Counted from the first letter of the stretch, positions 27,087-35,495 are shown. The stretch is 64,000 nt of DNA from RHKX01 sp963826475 (GCA_963826475.1 CAWGXC010000003.1:1488001-1552000), one strand, 5' to 3'. Numbers and translations are program-made. Notes: generated by a model from the letters alone, not told the origin.

Positions 27087-28232
27087 CGCACCGCCCTGCG
27101 CGATCCGATCGATCGCCTCGGCGACCAGCGCCGGCGACGTCCCGAAGTTGAGCCGCACGTGCCCCTCTCCCCCGCTACCGAATTGGGGGCCGGGGCTGAG
27201 CGCGAGCCGGCCGCGCTCGAGGATCCGAGGAGCGGGATCAGCGCCGAGCTCGAGCTGCGCGAGGTCGAGCCACGCCAGATAGCCGGCCATCGGCTGAACG
27301 TAGGCGACCTCGGGCAGCTCGCGGAGCAGCTGCTCGGCGATCGCGCGGCGGTTTTCGTCGAGGACCTGGATCACCGAATCGAGCCATTCGTCGCCGGCCT
27401 CGAACGCGGCCTCGGCCGCGATCACCCCCAGATGCCCCGGATGCCGGGCACTGAGGGGCAGCGGGTCCACCGCGGCGCGTGCGGCCTCGCCGGTGGTGAC
27501 TATGAGCGCGCAGCCGAGGCCGGCCAGGTTGAAGGCCTTCGAGGCGGAGACCAAGGCGACGCCCCTGGCGGCGGCGTGCTCGCTCACCCCGAGGAACGGC
27601 ACATGCTCGGCGCCCGGAAGGGTCAGCGGAGCGTGGATTTCGTCGGAGAGGATCCAGCCGTCGTACTCGGCGGCGATCTCGGCGAGCCGCTCGAGCTCCT
27701 CCCGCGAAACCACTGCCCCGGTCGGGTTGTGCGGGTTGCAGAGCATCATCGCGCGCGCGCCCGCGGCGAATGCGGCGACGATCCCGTCGAGGTCGAGGTC
27801 GCGCCCGCCGAGCAACGGAACCTCGACGAGCGAGCAGCCCGCTTCGGGAACGAGGCTGAAGAACGGGTGATAGACGGGCGGCGTGATCACCACCCCCGCC
27901 CCGGGCTCGAGCAGCACCCGCAGCAGGTCCCGAAGGCCACCGACCACGTCCGTGCAGGCGATGACCTGCTCGGGATCGACGCGCCAGCCCATGCGCCGCT
28001 CCGCAAAGCCGGCGAAGGCGGTCGCGAGGTTCGAAGCCGCGGCGTTCGCGTAGCCGACATCGCCGCGATCGACCGCCCCGCCGAGGGCATCGGCGATCGG
28101 CGGGGCGAGGGGAAAGTCCATCTCCGCCACCCACGAGGGAAGGACGTCGGCGCCGTAGTACGACCATTTGGCGCTGCTTCGTTCGCGCAGCTCCTCGAGG
28201 CGAAGATCCGTCAGCTCGGGGGCGAGGGGCAC
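26670..28232 (-). CDS. PatB/MalY-type PLP aminotransferase, running into the amidohydrolase
   Basis: Residues 1-382 are a complete fold-type I PLP enzyme of the PatB/MalY cystathionine beta-lyase group. Family marks are WVAEMDFPLAPPI, CNPHNPTGAV, the Asp in WILSDEIHAPL, the PLP Lys in VSASKAFNLAGLGCAL, and the end GSGGEGHVRLNFGTSP. The natural C-terminus would be near RIAQGG, but no stop follows: the frame continues into the amidohydrolase start (Met 383) and then, past the frameshift near 26890, into out-of-frame sequence ending at 26670. It is therefore either a fusion or a gene whose stop was lost. GAGAAT lies seven bases before the GTG start. Confidence 0.8.
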   Translation of the reverse strand: MPLAPELTDLRLEELRERSSAKWSYYGADVLPSWVAEMDFPLAPPIADALGGAVDRGDVGYANAAASNLATAFAGFAERRMGWRVDPEQVIACTDVVGGLRDLLRVLLEPGAGVVITPPVYHPFFSLVPEAGCSLVEVPLLGGRDLDLDGIVAAFAAGARAMMLCNPHNPTGAVVSREELERLAEIAAEYDGWILSDEIHAPLTLPGAEHVPFLGVSEHAAARGVALVSASKAFNLAGLGCALIVTTGEAARAAVDPLPLSARHPGHLGVIAAEAAFEAGDEWLDSVIQVLDENRRAIAEQLLRELPEVAYVQPMAGYLAWLDLAQLELGADPAPRILERGRLALSPGPQFGSGGEGHVRLNFGTSPALVAEAIDRIAQGGAMTDPVDAALLPWWRSMKAAFGPLELFDAHTHVGQNDPDGFHQTPAELLEALDPIGARAAFFAMHEPERLPRGQRRRARGSREERRQARSVLPRQPARRGGHRSEALPRRRRSRDQAAPARRGLHAGRAGHSRARCARP

Positions 28233-28255
28233 TGAGTGGATTCTCCCTCCGCTAT

Positions 28256-29497
28256 TCAGCCCGGTGGCTGGGTGATCGCCTCATCGCAGTTTTCCGGAGC
28301 GGGGTCGCCGGCGAAGCGGGCGCCGATCCAGTCGACGGCGTCCTGGGAGCCGGCGAAGGCTCCGGTGACGTGGTTGCCGGGGTAGGTCGTGAACTGCTCT
28401 CTCACGCCCTTTCGGCAGTATCTGTCGCGAAGGTCTACGGCCTGTCCGAATGGGACGATGTCGTCGCTACGGGAGTGGTACTGGAGCACCGGGACCTTCG
28501 GCTTGCCGAGCCCGAGCTTATTGAGCTTGAAGACCTTCTTGATTCCCTTGCGGGCGACGAGCTGGTCGAGGGTCTTGTGGCCCTTGGAGTACTCGCTGAG
28601 GCTGTGTCCGGCGTAGGTCGCGAGCGTCTCGCCGACACATTGGCCCTTGATGGCCTCGACGGCCGCCTTGCCGGCGTCGTTGAGCAGGGAGTTCAGCTTG
28701 AACTCCCTGGGGTATGCCTGGTCGATTCCGATGTTCGCGGCGAGCAGCAGACCCTCCCCGACATTGCCGTCAAGGCCCCGGGCCACGGCGAGAAGGTCGG
28801 CCGGAACGCCGCCCGCAACGACCCCCTTCACCTTGGCCTCGGGCGTGTAGGCGGACTCCTGCTCAGCCGCCCATGCCGCCGACTGACCGCCCTGCGAGTA
28901 GCCCCAGAGCGCAATCTTGGCCTTGCGGCTGAGGCCGGCTCCGGGCAACTTCCGGGCGGCGCGAACGATGTCGAGGACGGCATGGCCCTGCGAACGGCCG
29001 GCGGAGTAGGTCGGGGTCTGGCCGTCGAGATAGCCCTCGTAGTCGGTGACGAGCACCGCCCAGCCCCTGTCCAGCGCAGCCGAGATGTTCGCGTTCTCGT
29101 ACTCGCTGCCGGCGTCGAACTGCCGCGAGGGAGCGCACGACTCATCGAGCCCCTGCGTGCCGACGGCGAAGCTGACGATCGGTCGAGCACCGGGACCTTC
29201 CCAGGTCGCGCTCGGAACGAACGCGGTGCCGGCGACGGCGTCGGGCGCACCCTGCGCCCCGCGGGAGCGGTAGATCAGGTTCCAGGCCCTGCTCCCCGAG
29301 TCGGTGCCGAGGGAGATCGACGTCGAGCGGTAGCGAATCAGCGTGCCGTGCTTCTTCGGGTTCGCCTTCTTCGGGACGGCGTAGAACGCCGGCCCTTCCG
29401 GTCCCGCGGTCGGCCTGGTCGGCTCGGCCGATGCGACCGGCGCCACCGCGACGAGGAGCGTGCACGCGAGCACGCAGATGAAAAGGGGTCGGCGCAT
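28256..29497 (-). CDS. secreted lipase (LIP family)
   Basis: A 413-residue exported alpha/beta hydrolase of the secretory lipase family known from actinobacteria and Candida. A signal peptide (RPLFICVLACTLLVAVAPVASA) leads the protein. The nucleophile elbow is IALWGYSQGGQSAAWAAE, the acid is in YHSRSDDIVPFGQ, and the base in YPGNHVTGAF. Cys residues in ESCAPSRQF and DRYCRKG may form disulfides. GGAGGAG lies about eight bases upstream of ATG 29497, which I prefer to the ATG at 29512. Confidence 0.9.
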   Translation of the reverse strand: MRRPLFICVLACTLLVAVAPVASAEPTRPTAGPEGPAFYAVPKKANPKKHGTLIRYRSTSISLGTDSGSRAWNLIYRSRGAQGAPDAVAGTAFVPSATWEGPGARPIVSFAVGTQGLDESCAPSRQFDAGSEYENANISAALDRGWAVLVTDYEGYLDGQTPTYSAGRSQGHAVLDIVRAARKLPGAGLSRKAKIALWGYSQGGQSAAWAAEQESAYTPEAKVKGVVAGGVPADLLAVARGLDGNVGEGLLLAANIGIDQAYPREFKLNSLLNDAGKAAVEAIKGQCVGETLATYAGHSLSEYSKGHKTLDQLVARKGIKKVFKLNKLGLGKPKVPVLQYHSRSDDIVPFGQAVDLRDRYCRKGVREQFTTYPGNHVTGAFAGSQDAVDWIGARFAGDPAPENCDEAITQPPG

Positions 29498-29538
29498 CAA
29501 TCTCTCCTCCATGTCCCGCCGGAAGTGGCCGGAGGAAT

Positions 29539-30573
29539 CTAGCGCTCGGCCGGAACCGGCTGCGACGGCTCGAGCATGAACGACTCGGCGAGGAGCTCGA
29601 GCGAGCGGAGGCGGTCCTCGAATCCGTGCACGTTGGTCATCGCCATCACCTCGTCGGCGCCGCTGCGCGTGAGCAGCTCATCGAGACGGTCCCGCACCGA
29701 GTCCGGCGAGCCGACGATCATCCGCTCGGCTCCGTGACCTCGGGGCGGGGGCGGTCCGCCCTCCTCGGCGAGCGCCTCCCCGACGGTCGGCAACGGCGTC
29801 GGTCGCCCGGCGCGGAGCCTCCGGAATGCGACGCGCGCCGGTGCCGCAAGATCGCGTGCTCGATCGTCGTCATCGGCCACGATGATCGCGTGCGCGACGA
29901 TCGCATAGGGCTCGCTGAGCCCGATGTCAGCAGAGGGGACGAACTTCTCACGGTAGAGGCGGAGCGCGTCGATCGCCAGGTCGGGATTGATGTGGGCAGC
30001 GAAGGCGAAGCCGAGCCCCGCAGCCGCCGCAAGCTGGGCTGAATAGTCGCTCGAGCCGAGCAGATAGATCGGGGGCAGCGGCGCCTCGAACGGCGCGGCG
30101 CGAACACCGGAGAACGGATGGTTATCGGGCCAGGGACGCGATCCGGCGAAGGCGAGCAGCTCGCCGAGCTGGGTCGGGAGGTCATCGGCGATCATCGCCT
30201 CGCGACTTCGCCGCAGCGCCATCGCAGTCATCTGGTCGGTCCCGGGCGCGCGTCCGATGCCGAGGTCGATCCGGTCCGGGAAGAGCGCCGAGAGCACCTT
30301 GAACTGCTCGGCGACCCGGAGCGGACTGTGGTTGGGAAGCATCACTCCGCCCGAGCCCACCCGGATGGTGTCCGTGGCCGCCGCGACCTGGCCGATCATC
30401 AGCTCCGGCGAGGAGCTCGCGACCATCGCGCCGCCGTGGTGCTCGGCCAGCCAGAGGCGGTGATAGCCGAGCCGCTCGGCGTGGCGGGCGAGCTCGATCG
30501 TGTCGCGGAGCGCCTGCGACTCGGTCGAACCGGCGGCGACCGGAGAGAGATCCAGAACGGAGATCGGAGGCAT
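29539..30573 (-). CDS. luciferase-like flavin-dependent monooxygenase
   Basis: A 344-residue TIM-barrel LLM protein of the YhbW/MsnO8-type group. Features are the start ISVLDLSPVAAGST, LWLAEHHGGAMVASSSPE and the flavin-loop GSGGVMLPNHSPLRVAEQF, then DLGIGRAPGTDQMTA. It may use FMN or F420; the sequence does not decide. ATG 30573 has TACCGT (30580-30585, minus) six bases upstream, so a leaderless transcript is likely. Confidence 0.9.
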   Translation of the reverse strand: MPPISVLDLSPVAAGSTESQALRDTIELARHAERLGYHRLWLAEHHGGAMVASSSPELMIGQVAAATDTIRVGSGGVMLPNHSPLRVAEQFKVLSALFPDRIDLGIGRAPGTDQMTAMALRRSREAMIADDLPTQLGELLAFAGSRPWPDNHPFSGVRAAPFEAPLPPIYLLGSSDYSAQLAAAAGLGFAFAAHINPDLAIDALRLYREKFVPSADIGLSEPYAIVAHAIIVADDDDRARDLAAPARVAFRRLRAGRPTPLPTVGEALAEEGGPPPPRGHGAERMIVGSPDSVRDRLDELLTRSGADEVMAMTNVHGFEDRLRSLELLAESFMLEPSQPVPAER

Positions 30574-30740
30574 CGATCAACGGTAGCGAGGGCGGTCTCC
30601 CGGCAGCCTCAAGCGGAGCCACGTCACAGTCTGCGCTGTTTCGGGGCGCGTCCATGGGGCATTGGGTACGCAAGCGCAGATCGGGTCCCGAGCGACTCGT
30701 CGAGCGCATTTCCTTTGCAAGCGAACGGAAGGGTCAGCTC

Positions 30741-31238
30741 ATGACCGAGGAAGAGAAGACGACCGGCGGGCTCGTCGGCAAGGTGGCCGGAAAGGCCAAG
30801 GAGGCAGCCGGCGAGGTGCTCGGCAACGACGACCTCGCCCGGGAAGGACGCCTCCAGCAGGCCCAGTCCGAGTCCGGGCTCGAGGCCGCCGAGCAGAACG
30901 CCGAGGCGCGCCGGCGGGATGCCGAAGCCGAGTTGGAGCAGGAGAAGGTCGAGACGCGCGCTGAGATCGAGGAGCTGCGCGCGGACGTCGATGCCGAGCG
31001 CGAGGAGCTTGCCGCCGAGAGCCAGCAGGAGCGCTCCGAGCAGAAGGCCGAGGCCGAGGCCGAACAGGAGAGCCAGAAGGCCGAGGGCGAGCGGCAGGCC
31101 GCCGAGGCGGAGGCCGACCGGCAGCAGCGCGCCGCCGAGAAGCAGCGCGCCGCCGAGAAGCAGCTCGCCGAGAAGCTGGAGCAGGAAGCACAAAGCGCGG
31201 AGGCCAAGGCCGACGCCATCGACCCCCAGGAGCGTTGA
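30741..31238 (+). CDS. CsbD-like protein with long coiled coil
   Basis: A 165-residue protein. Residues 10-45 match a CsbD-like stress-protein motif (KVAGKAKEAAGEVLGNDD). The rest is one highly charged helix dominated by Ala, Glu, Gln and Lys (EAEAEQESQKAEGERQAAEA), predicted to form a coiled coil. No enzyme domain is present. It starts a three-gene unit with another coiled-coil gene (two-base gap) and a 33-residue membrane peptide. ATG 30741 has GGAAGGG about ten bases upstream. Upstream 30574-30740 holds no recognisable gene. Confidence 0.8.
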   Translation: MTEEEKTTGGLVGKVAGKAKEAAGEVLGNDDLAREGRLQQAQSESGLEAAEQNAEARRRDAEAELEQEKVETRAEIEELRADVDAEREELAAESQQERSEQKAEAEAEQESQKAEGERQAAEAEADRQQRAAEKQRAAEKQLAEKLEQEAQSAEAKADAIDPQER

Positions 31239-31240
31239 AG

Positions 31241-31852
31241 ATGCTGAAGAAGATCACGAGGACAGCCGTCGACGGCTACATCAAGGTCGTCCGAACTCCA
31301 GCCGATGCGGTGTTGAAGCGCGGCACGAGCGATCGCGCGAAGGCGCTCGCCGTCAAGCTCGATCGCGCCGACGCGACCGCTCGCGGCGTAGCCGGCGCAG
31401 CGCTTCGCGACCAGGACCTCAAGGACGACGCGCAGCAGCGTCGCACCGCCGCTGAGGAGCGAGAGCGCGCGCTGCGCCTGCGCGGCGTCGCCACCGAGCA
31501 CGCCGCCGAGGCCGACGAGAACGCGCAGGAAGCCGAAGCGGCCGCCGAGGAGCGCCGCAAGAAGGCCGCCCAGGCCGCGGAGCGTCGCAAGAAGGCCGCG
31601 GAGAAGCGCAAGGAGACGACGAAGAAGGCCGCGGCGAAGAAGGCCGCAAAGCGCAAGCAGAGCGCGAAGGCCGAGGCCGCCGAGACCAAGGCCGAGGCCG
31701 CCGAGCGGACCAAGCGCGAGAAGCTCGCTCAGCTCGAGGCGAAGGAGGAGGCCCTGGCCGAGAAGGAGCAGGCGGTGAACGCCGCCGCCGAGGCCAAGCG
31801 CCTCGCGGACGCTGCCGCGACGGCGAAGGCCGAGCGCAAGAGCGACAGCTGA
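31241..31852 (+). CDS. Lys/Ala-rich coiled-coil protein
   Basis: A 203-residue protein. The N-terminal ~27 residues (MLKKITRTAVDGYIKVVRTP) look like a short conserved head that could bind a membrane surface. The middle is Lys/Ala-rich, resembling histone H1-like tails (KKAAAKKAAKRKQSAKAEA), and the end is again Glu/Ala coiled coil. DNA binding or a structural role is conceivable but unproven. AGGAG stands seven bases before ATG 31241, inside the end of the CsbD-like gene. Confidence 0.75.
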   Translation: MLKKITRTAVDGYIKVVRTPADAVLKRGTSDRAKALAVKLDRADATARGVAGAALRDQDLKDDAQQRRTAAEERERALRLRGVATEHAAEADENAQEAEAAAEERRKKAAQAAERRKKAAEKRKETTKKAAAKKAAKRKQSAKAEAAETKAEAAERTKREKLAQLEAKEEALAEKEQAVNAAAEAKRLADAAATAKAERKSDS

Positions 31853-31873
31853 GCACGGACGGCGAGCGACGCG

Positions 31874-31975
31874 ATGTTCCTCTTCTTCTCCAACCGGCTC
31901 GGTTGCATGGGATCGGTCCTCGTGTCGCTTGTCGCCACCCTCGTCCTGCTGGCGATCATGGGTGCGTTCCGCTAG
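31874..31975 (+). CDS. 33-residue single-helix membrane peptide
   Basis: A short frame encodes 33 residues: a polar head (MFLFFSNRLGCMGSV) and one transmembrane helix (LVSLVATLVLLAIMGAF) ending in Arg. It is 21 bases after the coiled-coil gene on the same strand. The FFSNRLGC-GS head followed by a helix resembles small uncharacterised actinobacterial proteins as I remember them; this is not verified. A lone Cys precedes the helix. The gene would be missed by length cut-offs. Confidence 0.6.
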   Translation: MFLFFSNRLGCMGSVLVSLVATLVLLAIMGAFR

Positions 31976-31984
31976 GCAGCGAGC

Positions 31985-32680
31985 TCAGGAGAGACTCGAG
32001 AGCGCGGCCGCCACGGCGAAGCCGAGGACGGTCAGCAGCCCGGCTGGGCGGCCGGCGTCCTCGCGGGCGTCGGGGATCATCGAGTCGATCAGCATGACCA
32101 GCAGCGCCCCCCCGGCGAAGCCGTTGATGGCGGCTTGCAGCTGATCGGGGGCAACGTCCGCCACGGCGTAGCCGCAGAGGGTTGCGAGGACGCAGATCGC
32201 CGCCACCGCCATCCACAGCAGGAGGACCCTCTGCTTGGCCGTTCCGGCCTTGCGCATCTCCGAGGCGGACCCGATCGCTTCGGGCAGGTTGGAGACGAAG
32301 ATCGCCACGATCAGACCGACGCCCACGCCCTTTCCCGCGGCCAGCCCGATGCCGAGGACGAGTTGCTCGGGAATCCCGTCGAGGAACGCTCCCAGTGCCA
32401 GCGAGGTCCCGCCCGAACCCTTGGTACGGCGGTCGATGAAGCCGTCGGCCAAGAAGTAGGCGATCGCACCGAGCCCGAGCCCGGCGGCGGTGAAACCGAG
32501 GCCCCCGACCCTGCTCCCCTCCTCGACGAGCTCGAAGCTGACCGCGCTGATCAGCGCGCCCGCCCCGAAGGCCAGCACCGCGCCGACCTGCTTCGCGGGC
32601 CAGGTGCGAGCGAAGGCCAGCACCGCGCCGACCACCAGCGAGGACGCCGCCAGGGCACCCCATCCCAGCGCGCCGATCAT
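31985..32680 (-). CDS. ZIP-family metal transporter
   Basis: A 231-residue, roughly eight-helix ZIP/ZupT-like protein. The two pore helices appear as FLDGIPEQLVLGIGLAAG and IFVSNLPEAIGSASEMRKAG. The usual pore His residues of HxxPEG are replaced by Asp and Ser/Asn, so metal selectivity may differ from zinc importers. It overlaps the upstream alpha/beta hydrolase by four bases (ATGA), forming a two-gene unit on the minus strand. Confidence 0.8.
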   Translation of the reverse strand: MIGALGWGALAASSLVVGAVLAFARTWPAKQVGAVLAFGAGALISAVSFELVEEGSRVGGLGFTAAGLGLGAIAYFLADGFIDRRTKGSGGTSLALGAFLDGIPEQLVLGIGLAAGKGVGVGLIVAIFVSNLPEAIGSASEMRKAGTAKQRVLLLWMAVAAICVLATLCGYAVADVAPDQLQAAINGFAGGALLVMLIDSMIPDAREDAGRPAGLLTVLGFAVAAALSSLS

Positions 32681-33618
32681 GCTGCTCGAAGGTGCCGGCG
32701 GCGCACGGTCCGCGAGGCGATGAGCTCCGCCCATTCGCCCTCGTTGAGCCGATGCGGAGTGGTCGCGGAGATGAACTCAGCGATCGCGGCCGCGAGGCCC
32801 CCGGGGTCCTCGAGGTGCGGGAAGTGAGCGGCGCGCGGCAGCGTCACGAACCGTGAGCCGGGGATCGACTCATGGGCCTCCCGCCCGTGCCTCAGGGGGA
32901 TCGTGCGATCGCCCTCGCCCCAGACGATCAGCGACGGCACCGGGCCGAGGAGATAGAGCCGGTCGACGGCGCTCACCCGCTGGCCGCGGGAGTCGATCAC
33001 CGATTGCAGAGTCTCGACGAAGGCCTTGCGCCCGCCCGCGTGCTCGAGCGGTCGCATCGCCCGCACCACGGCGCGGACGTACGGACCGCGCCGGGAGCCA
33101 CGCCCGTCGAGCCACTCCGCCGTCCGTTCGAGCGTCGCCAGAGCGCGCCTGCTCGCAGCGAGCCTGATCACGACCGAGGCACCAGGCAGGGCTGCAAGCC
33201 GCAACATCGGACTCACCTCGGCGCCGAGCCCACCGCTCGAGACGAGCGCGAGGCGCTCCACGCGCTCGGGGAATTGCCAGAAGTACTGCATCGCGACGCC
33301 GCCGCCGAGCGAGTGGCCGACGATCGTCGCCGGCCCGACCCCGATCGCGACGAGGAGGTCACGGATCGCGGCGGCGTGCGCGCCGAGGGAGTAGTCCCCG
33401 CGCGGCGTGGCGGAGTCGCCGTGGCCGATCAGGTCGGGAGCGATGACGGTGTGGTTTTCGGCAAGCCGAAGGGCGACGTCGCGCCAGTGCCGGGAGGAGT
33501 TGACCATCCCGTGGATGAGCACGACCGGAGGCCCGCTGCCCACGGCTCGGTAGACCGCCCGGTGACCGTGGAGGTCGACCTCCCAGGCCTCGAATTCGTT
33601 GTCCTGCACGGTCCCCAA
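32677..33618 (-). CDS. alpha/beta hydrolase
   Basis: A 313-residue hydrolase. The oxyanion motif is VLIHGMVNSSRHW, the nucleophile elbow is IVGHSLGGGVAMQY, the acid is in VWGEGDRTIPLRH, and the base His in RAAHFPHLEDP. A cap region lies between. I place the start at TTG 33618 because TAGGGT (33626-33631, minus) is seven bases upstream; GTG 33609 is an alternative. It is divergent from the ABC exporter genes, with a tandem repeat in the intergenic region. Confidence 0.8.
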   Translation of the reverse strand: MGTVQDNEFEAWEVDLHGHRAVYRAVGSGPPVVLIHGMVNSSRHWRDVALRLAENHTVIAPDLIGHGDSATPRGDYSLGAHAAAIRDLLVAIGVGPATIVGHSLGGGVAMQYFWQFPERVERLALVSSGGLGAEVSPMLRLAALPGASVVIRLAASRRALATLERTAEWLDGRGSRRGPYVRAVVRAMRPLEHAGGRKAFVETLQSVIDSRGQRVSAVDRLYLLGPVPSLIVWGEGDRTIPLRHGREAHESIPGSRFVTLPRAAHFPHLEDPGGLAAAIAEFISATTPHRLNEGEWAELIASRTVRRRHLRAA

Positions 33619-33625
33619 GTGGCTG

Positions 33626-33631
33626 ACCCTA
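33626..33631 (-). promoter_or_regulatory. -10 box for the hydrolase-ZIP unit
   Basis: TAGGGT on the minus strand is followed by CAGCCAC and TTG. This fixes a TTG start that would otherwise be overlooked. Confidence 0.45.
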
Positions 33632-33685
33632 CCCACGTCATCGACAGGACTTCCCGCCACGGTGGTCCTCCAACCGGCGAGACCG

Positions 33686-33751
33686 GACGCGAAGCGGAGG
33701 ATCTGGCCGGGTGCATCTGACGCGAAGCGGAGGATCTGGCCGGAGGTGTCT
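33686..33751 (+). repeat. two tandem 33-bp repeats upstream of the ABC exporter
   Basis: Two copies start at 33686 and 33719. The first 25 bases of each (beginning GACGCGAAGCGGAGGATC) are identical, and 29 of 33 bases match over the full unit. They end 14 bases before the ATPase start and lie in the 147-base gap between divergent genes. A tandem operator or a duplicated promoter segment are the likely explanations. Confidence 0.8.
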
Positions 33752-33765
33752 TTCTGGCAGGGTCC

Positions 33766-34662
33766 ATGTGGATGGCGGCGATCGAGCTCGAGCAGGTGGT
33801 CAAGACGTTCGGCGCCATCAGGGCGGTCGACGGCCTCGATCTGGACGTTCCCGAGGGGATCTGCCTTGGGCTGCTCGGCCCCAACGGGGCGGGCAAGTCG
33901 ACGACTATGCGCTTGCTGACCGGCCAGGCGATCGCCGATTCGGGCTCGCTGAAAGTCCTCGACTACGACTTGCCGGGCGAGTCGAAGGAGGCCCGGGCGC
34001 AGATGGGCGTCGTCCCGCAGTTGGACAACCTCGACATCGACGTCACCGTCGAAGACAACCTGCGCGTGTTCTCGCGCCTCTACCGGGTGCGCGACATCGA
34101 CGTGGCGGTGAACCGCGCGCTCGACCTCGCTCGACTGCAGGATCGTCGCCGCGATGCGGTCGACGAGCTCTCCGGCGGGATGCGCAGGCGCCTCCTGGTC
34201 GCGCGCGGGCTCGTCCACAGCCCGAGGCTGTTCCTGCTCGATGAGCCGACGGTGGGGCTCGATCCGCAGATTCGAACGGAGGTCTGGGATCTGATCGAGG
34301 GGCTGAAGGCCGAGGGCACGACGATCCTGATGTCGACGCACTACATCGAGGAGGCTGAGCGGCTCGCCGACGAGGTCGCGCTGATGGCCAAGGGCAGGGT
34401 CATCGCACGCGGCACGCCCGCCGAGTTGATCGCCGAGCATGCGGGCGGCCGCACGGCCGAGGTGTACGCGCCGCCGCAGCGCCGAGCCGAGGTGCGCCGA
34501 GCCGCCGAGGAGGCCGGCCTATCGGTGCGCCCGGCCGGCCCGGCCATCGCGATCGTGGGCTCCGAGCGCGCGCCGGACGGCGTGGTCCCGGACGACGCCG
34601 TGATCCGCCCGGCCTCGCTCGAGGACGTCTTCGTCCTGCTCACCGGCGAGGAGCTCGAGTAG
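33766..34662 (+). CDS. ABC exporter ATPase (DrrA/NodI type)
   Basis: A 298-residue ATPase. Walker A is LGPNGAGKSTTMRLL, the signature is LSGGMRRRLLVARGL, Walker B is LFLLDEPTVGLDP, and the switch His is in MSTHYIEEAERL. The C-terminal domain with ASLEDVFVLLTGEELE is typical of DrrA/NodI-type export ATPases. It forms a unit with the ABC-2 permease two bases downstream. Substrates of such pumps include drugs, glycolipids and oligosaccharides. ATG 33766 or 33772 could start the protein. Confidence 0.9.
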   Translation: MWMAAIELEQVVKTFGAIRAVDGLDLDVPEGICLGLLGPNGAGKSTTMRLLTGQAIADSGSLKVLDYDLPGESKEARAQMGVVPQLDNLDIDVTVEDNLRVFSRLYRVRDIDVAVNRALDLARLQDRRRDAVDELSGGMRRRLLVARGLVHSPRLFLLDEPTVGLDPQIRTEVWDLIEGLKAEGTTILMSTHYIEEAERLADEVALMAKGRVIARGTPAELIAEHAGGRTAEVYAPPQRRAEVRRAAEEAGLSVRPAGPAIAIVGSERAPDGVVPDDAVIRPASLEDVFVLLTGEELE

Positions 34663-34664
34663 CG

Positions 34665-35435
34665 ATGAGGCGCCTGGAGCCCGCGGCGATCGCAGGCGTG
34701 ATGAGTCGCGAGGTCGCGAACTTCCGCACCTTCTGGAAGAGCACCGTCTTCTCCAGCACGATCGAGCCGATCGTCTACCTGCTGGCGTTCGGCGTGGGGC
34801 TCGGCGCGACGCTCATCGACACGGTCGACGGCCTCGATTACACGCAATTCGTCGGCACCGGCATGGTCGCGACCGCGGTGATCTTCTCCAGCATCTTCCC
34901 GGCGATGTTCGGGACGTTCGTCAAGCATCGCTTCCAGAACACCTACGACGCGATCCTGGCCGCGCCGGTCGACGTCGAGGAGCTCGTCACGGCGGAGATG
35001 CTCTGGATCGGGCTGCGAGCCGGGGTCTTCGGCTGCTTTCCGCTGGTCATAACGATGGTGTTCTTCGGCCTCGATCCGTCATTCGGAATGCTGCTCGTCC
35101 CGTTCTTCTGCCTGATCACCTCCCTGGGGTTCGCCGGCTTCGGGATCGCCGTCGCCGGGACCGTCGCGAAGATCGACCAGTTCAACTACGTCACCACCCT
35201 GCTGATCACGCCGCTGTTCCTGGTCGCGGGCACCTTCTTCCCGATCTCAGGCCTGCCGAAGGGCGCGCAGGTCGTCGCGCAGTTCAACCCGCTCCATCAG
35301 CTCGTCGAGCTGGTACGCCACGCCGCCTTCGGGTTCGAGGGGATGGACGTGCTGCGGGTCGTCGGGCTGATGCTCTTCTCGCTGGTGATGTGGCGGCTCG
35401 GCGTTCGCCAATTGACGCGTCGGCTCATCGACTGA
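34665..35435 (+). CDS. ABC-2 type exporter permease (NodJ/DrrB type)
   Basis: A 256-residue ABC-2 membrane protein with six hydrophobic helices. Family marks include REVANFRTFWKSTVFSSTIE and the conserved FSGTFFPISGLP-like segment LVAGTFFPISGLPKGAQ before the last helices. LAFGVGLGATLIDTVDGLDY is typical of NodJ relatives. It would form a homodimeric pore with the preceding ATPase. Nothing suggests a specific substrate. Confidence 0.9.
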   Translation: MRRLEPAAIAGVMSREVANFRTFWKSTVFSSTIEPIVYLLAFGVGLGATLIDTVDGLDYTQFVGTGMVATAVIFSSIFPAMFGTFVKHRFQNTYDAILAAPVDVEELVTAEMLWIGLRAGVFGCFPLVITMVFFGLDPSFGMLLVPFFCLITSLGFAGFGIAVAGTVAKIDQFNYVTTLLITPLFLVAGTFFPISGLPKGAQVVAQFNPLHQLVELVRHAAFGFEGMDVLRVVGLMLFSLVMWRLGVRQLTRRLID

Positions 35436-35495
35436 CCTCAGCCCCTGCATACCCTCCTCACAGTGAGGCAAACGACCGTTCGCCTCCCGGGAGCC

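Noticed and set aside
30919..31455. Overlapping Arg/Ser-rich frames within the coiled-coil genes
   Set aside because: They are alternative-frame readings of Ala/Glu/Lys repeats and carry no independent start signals.
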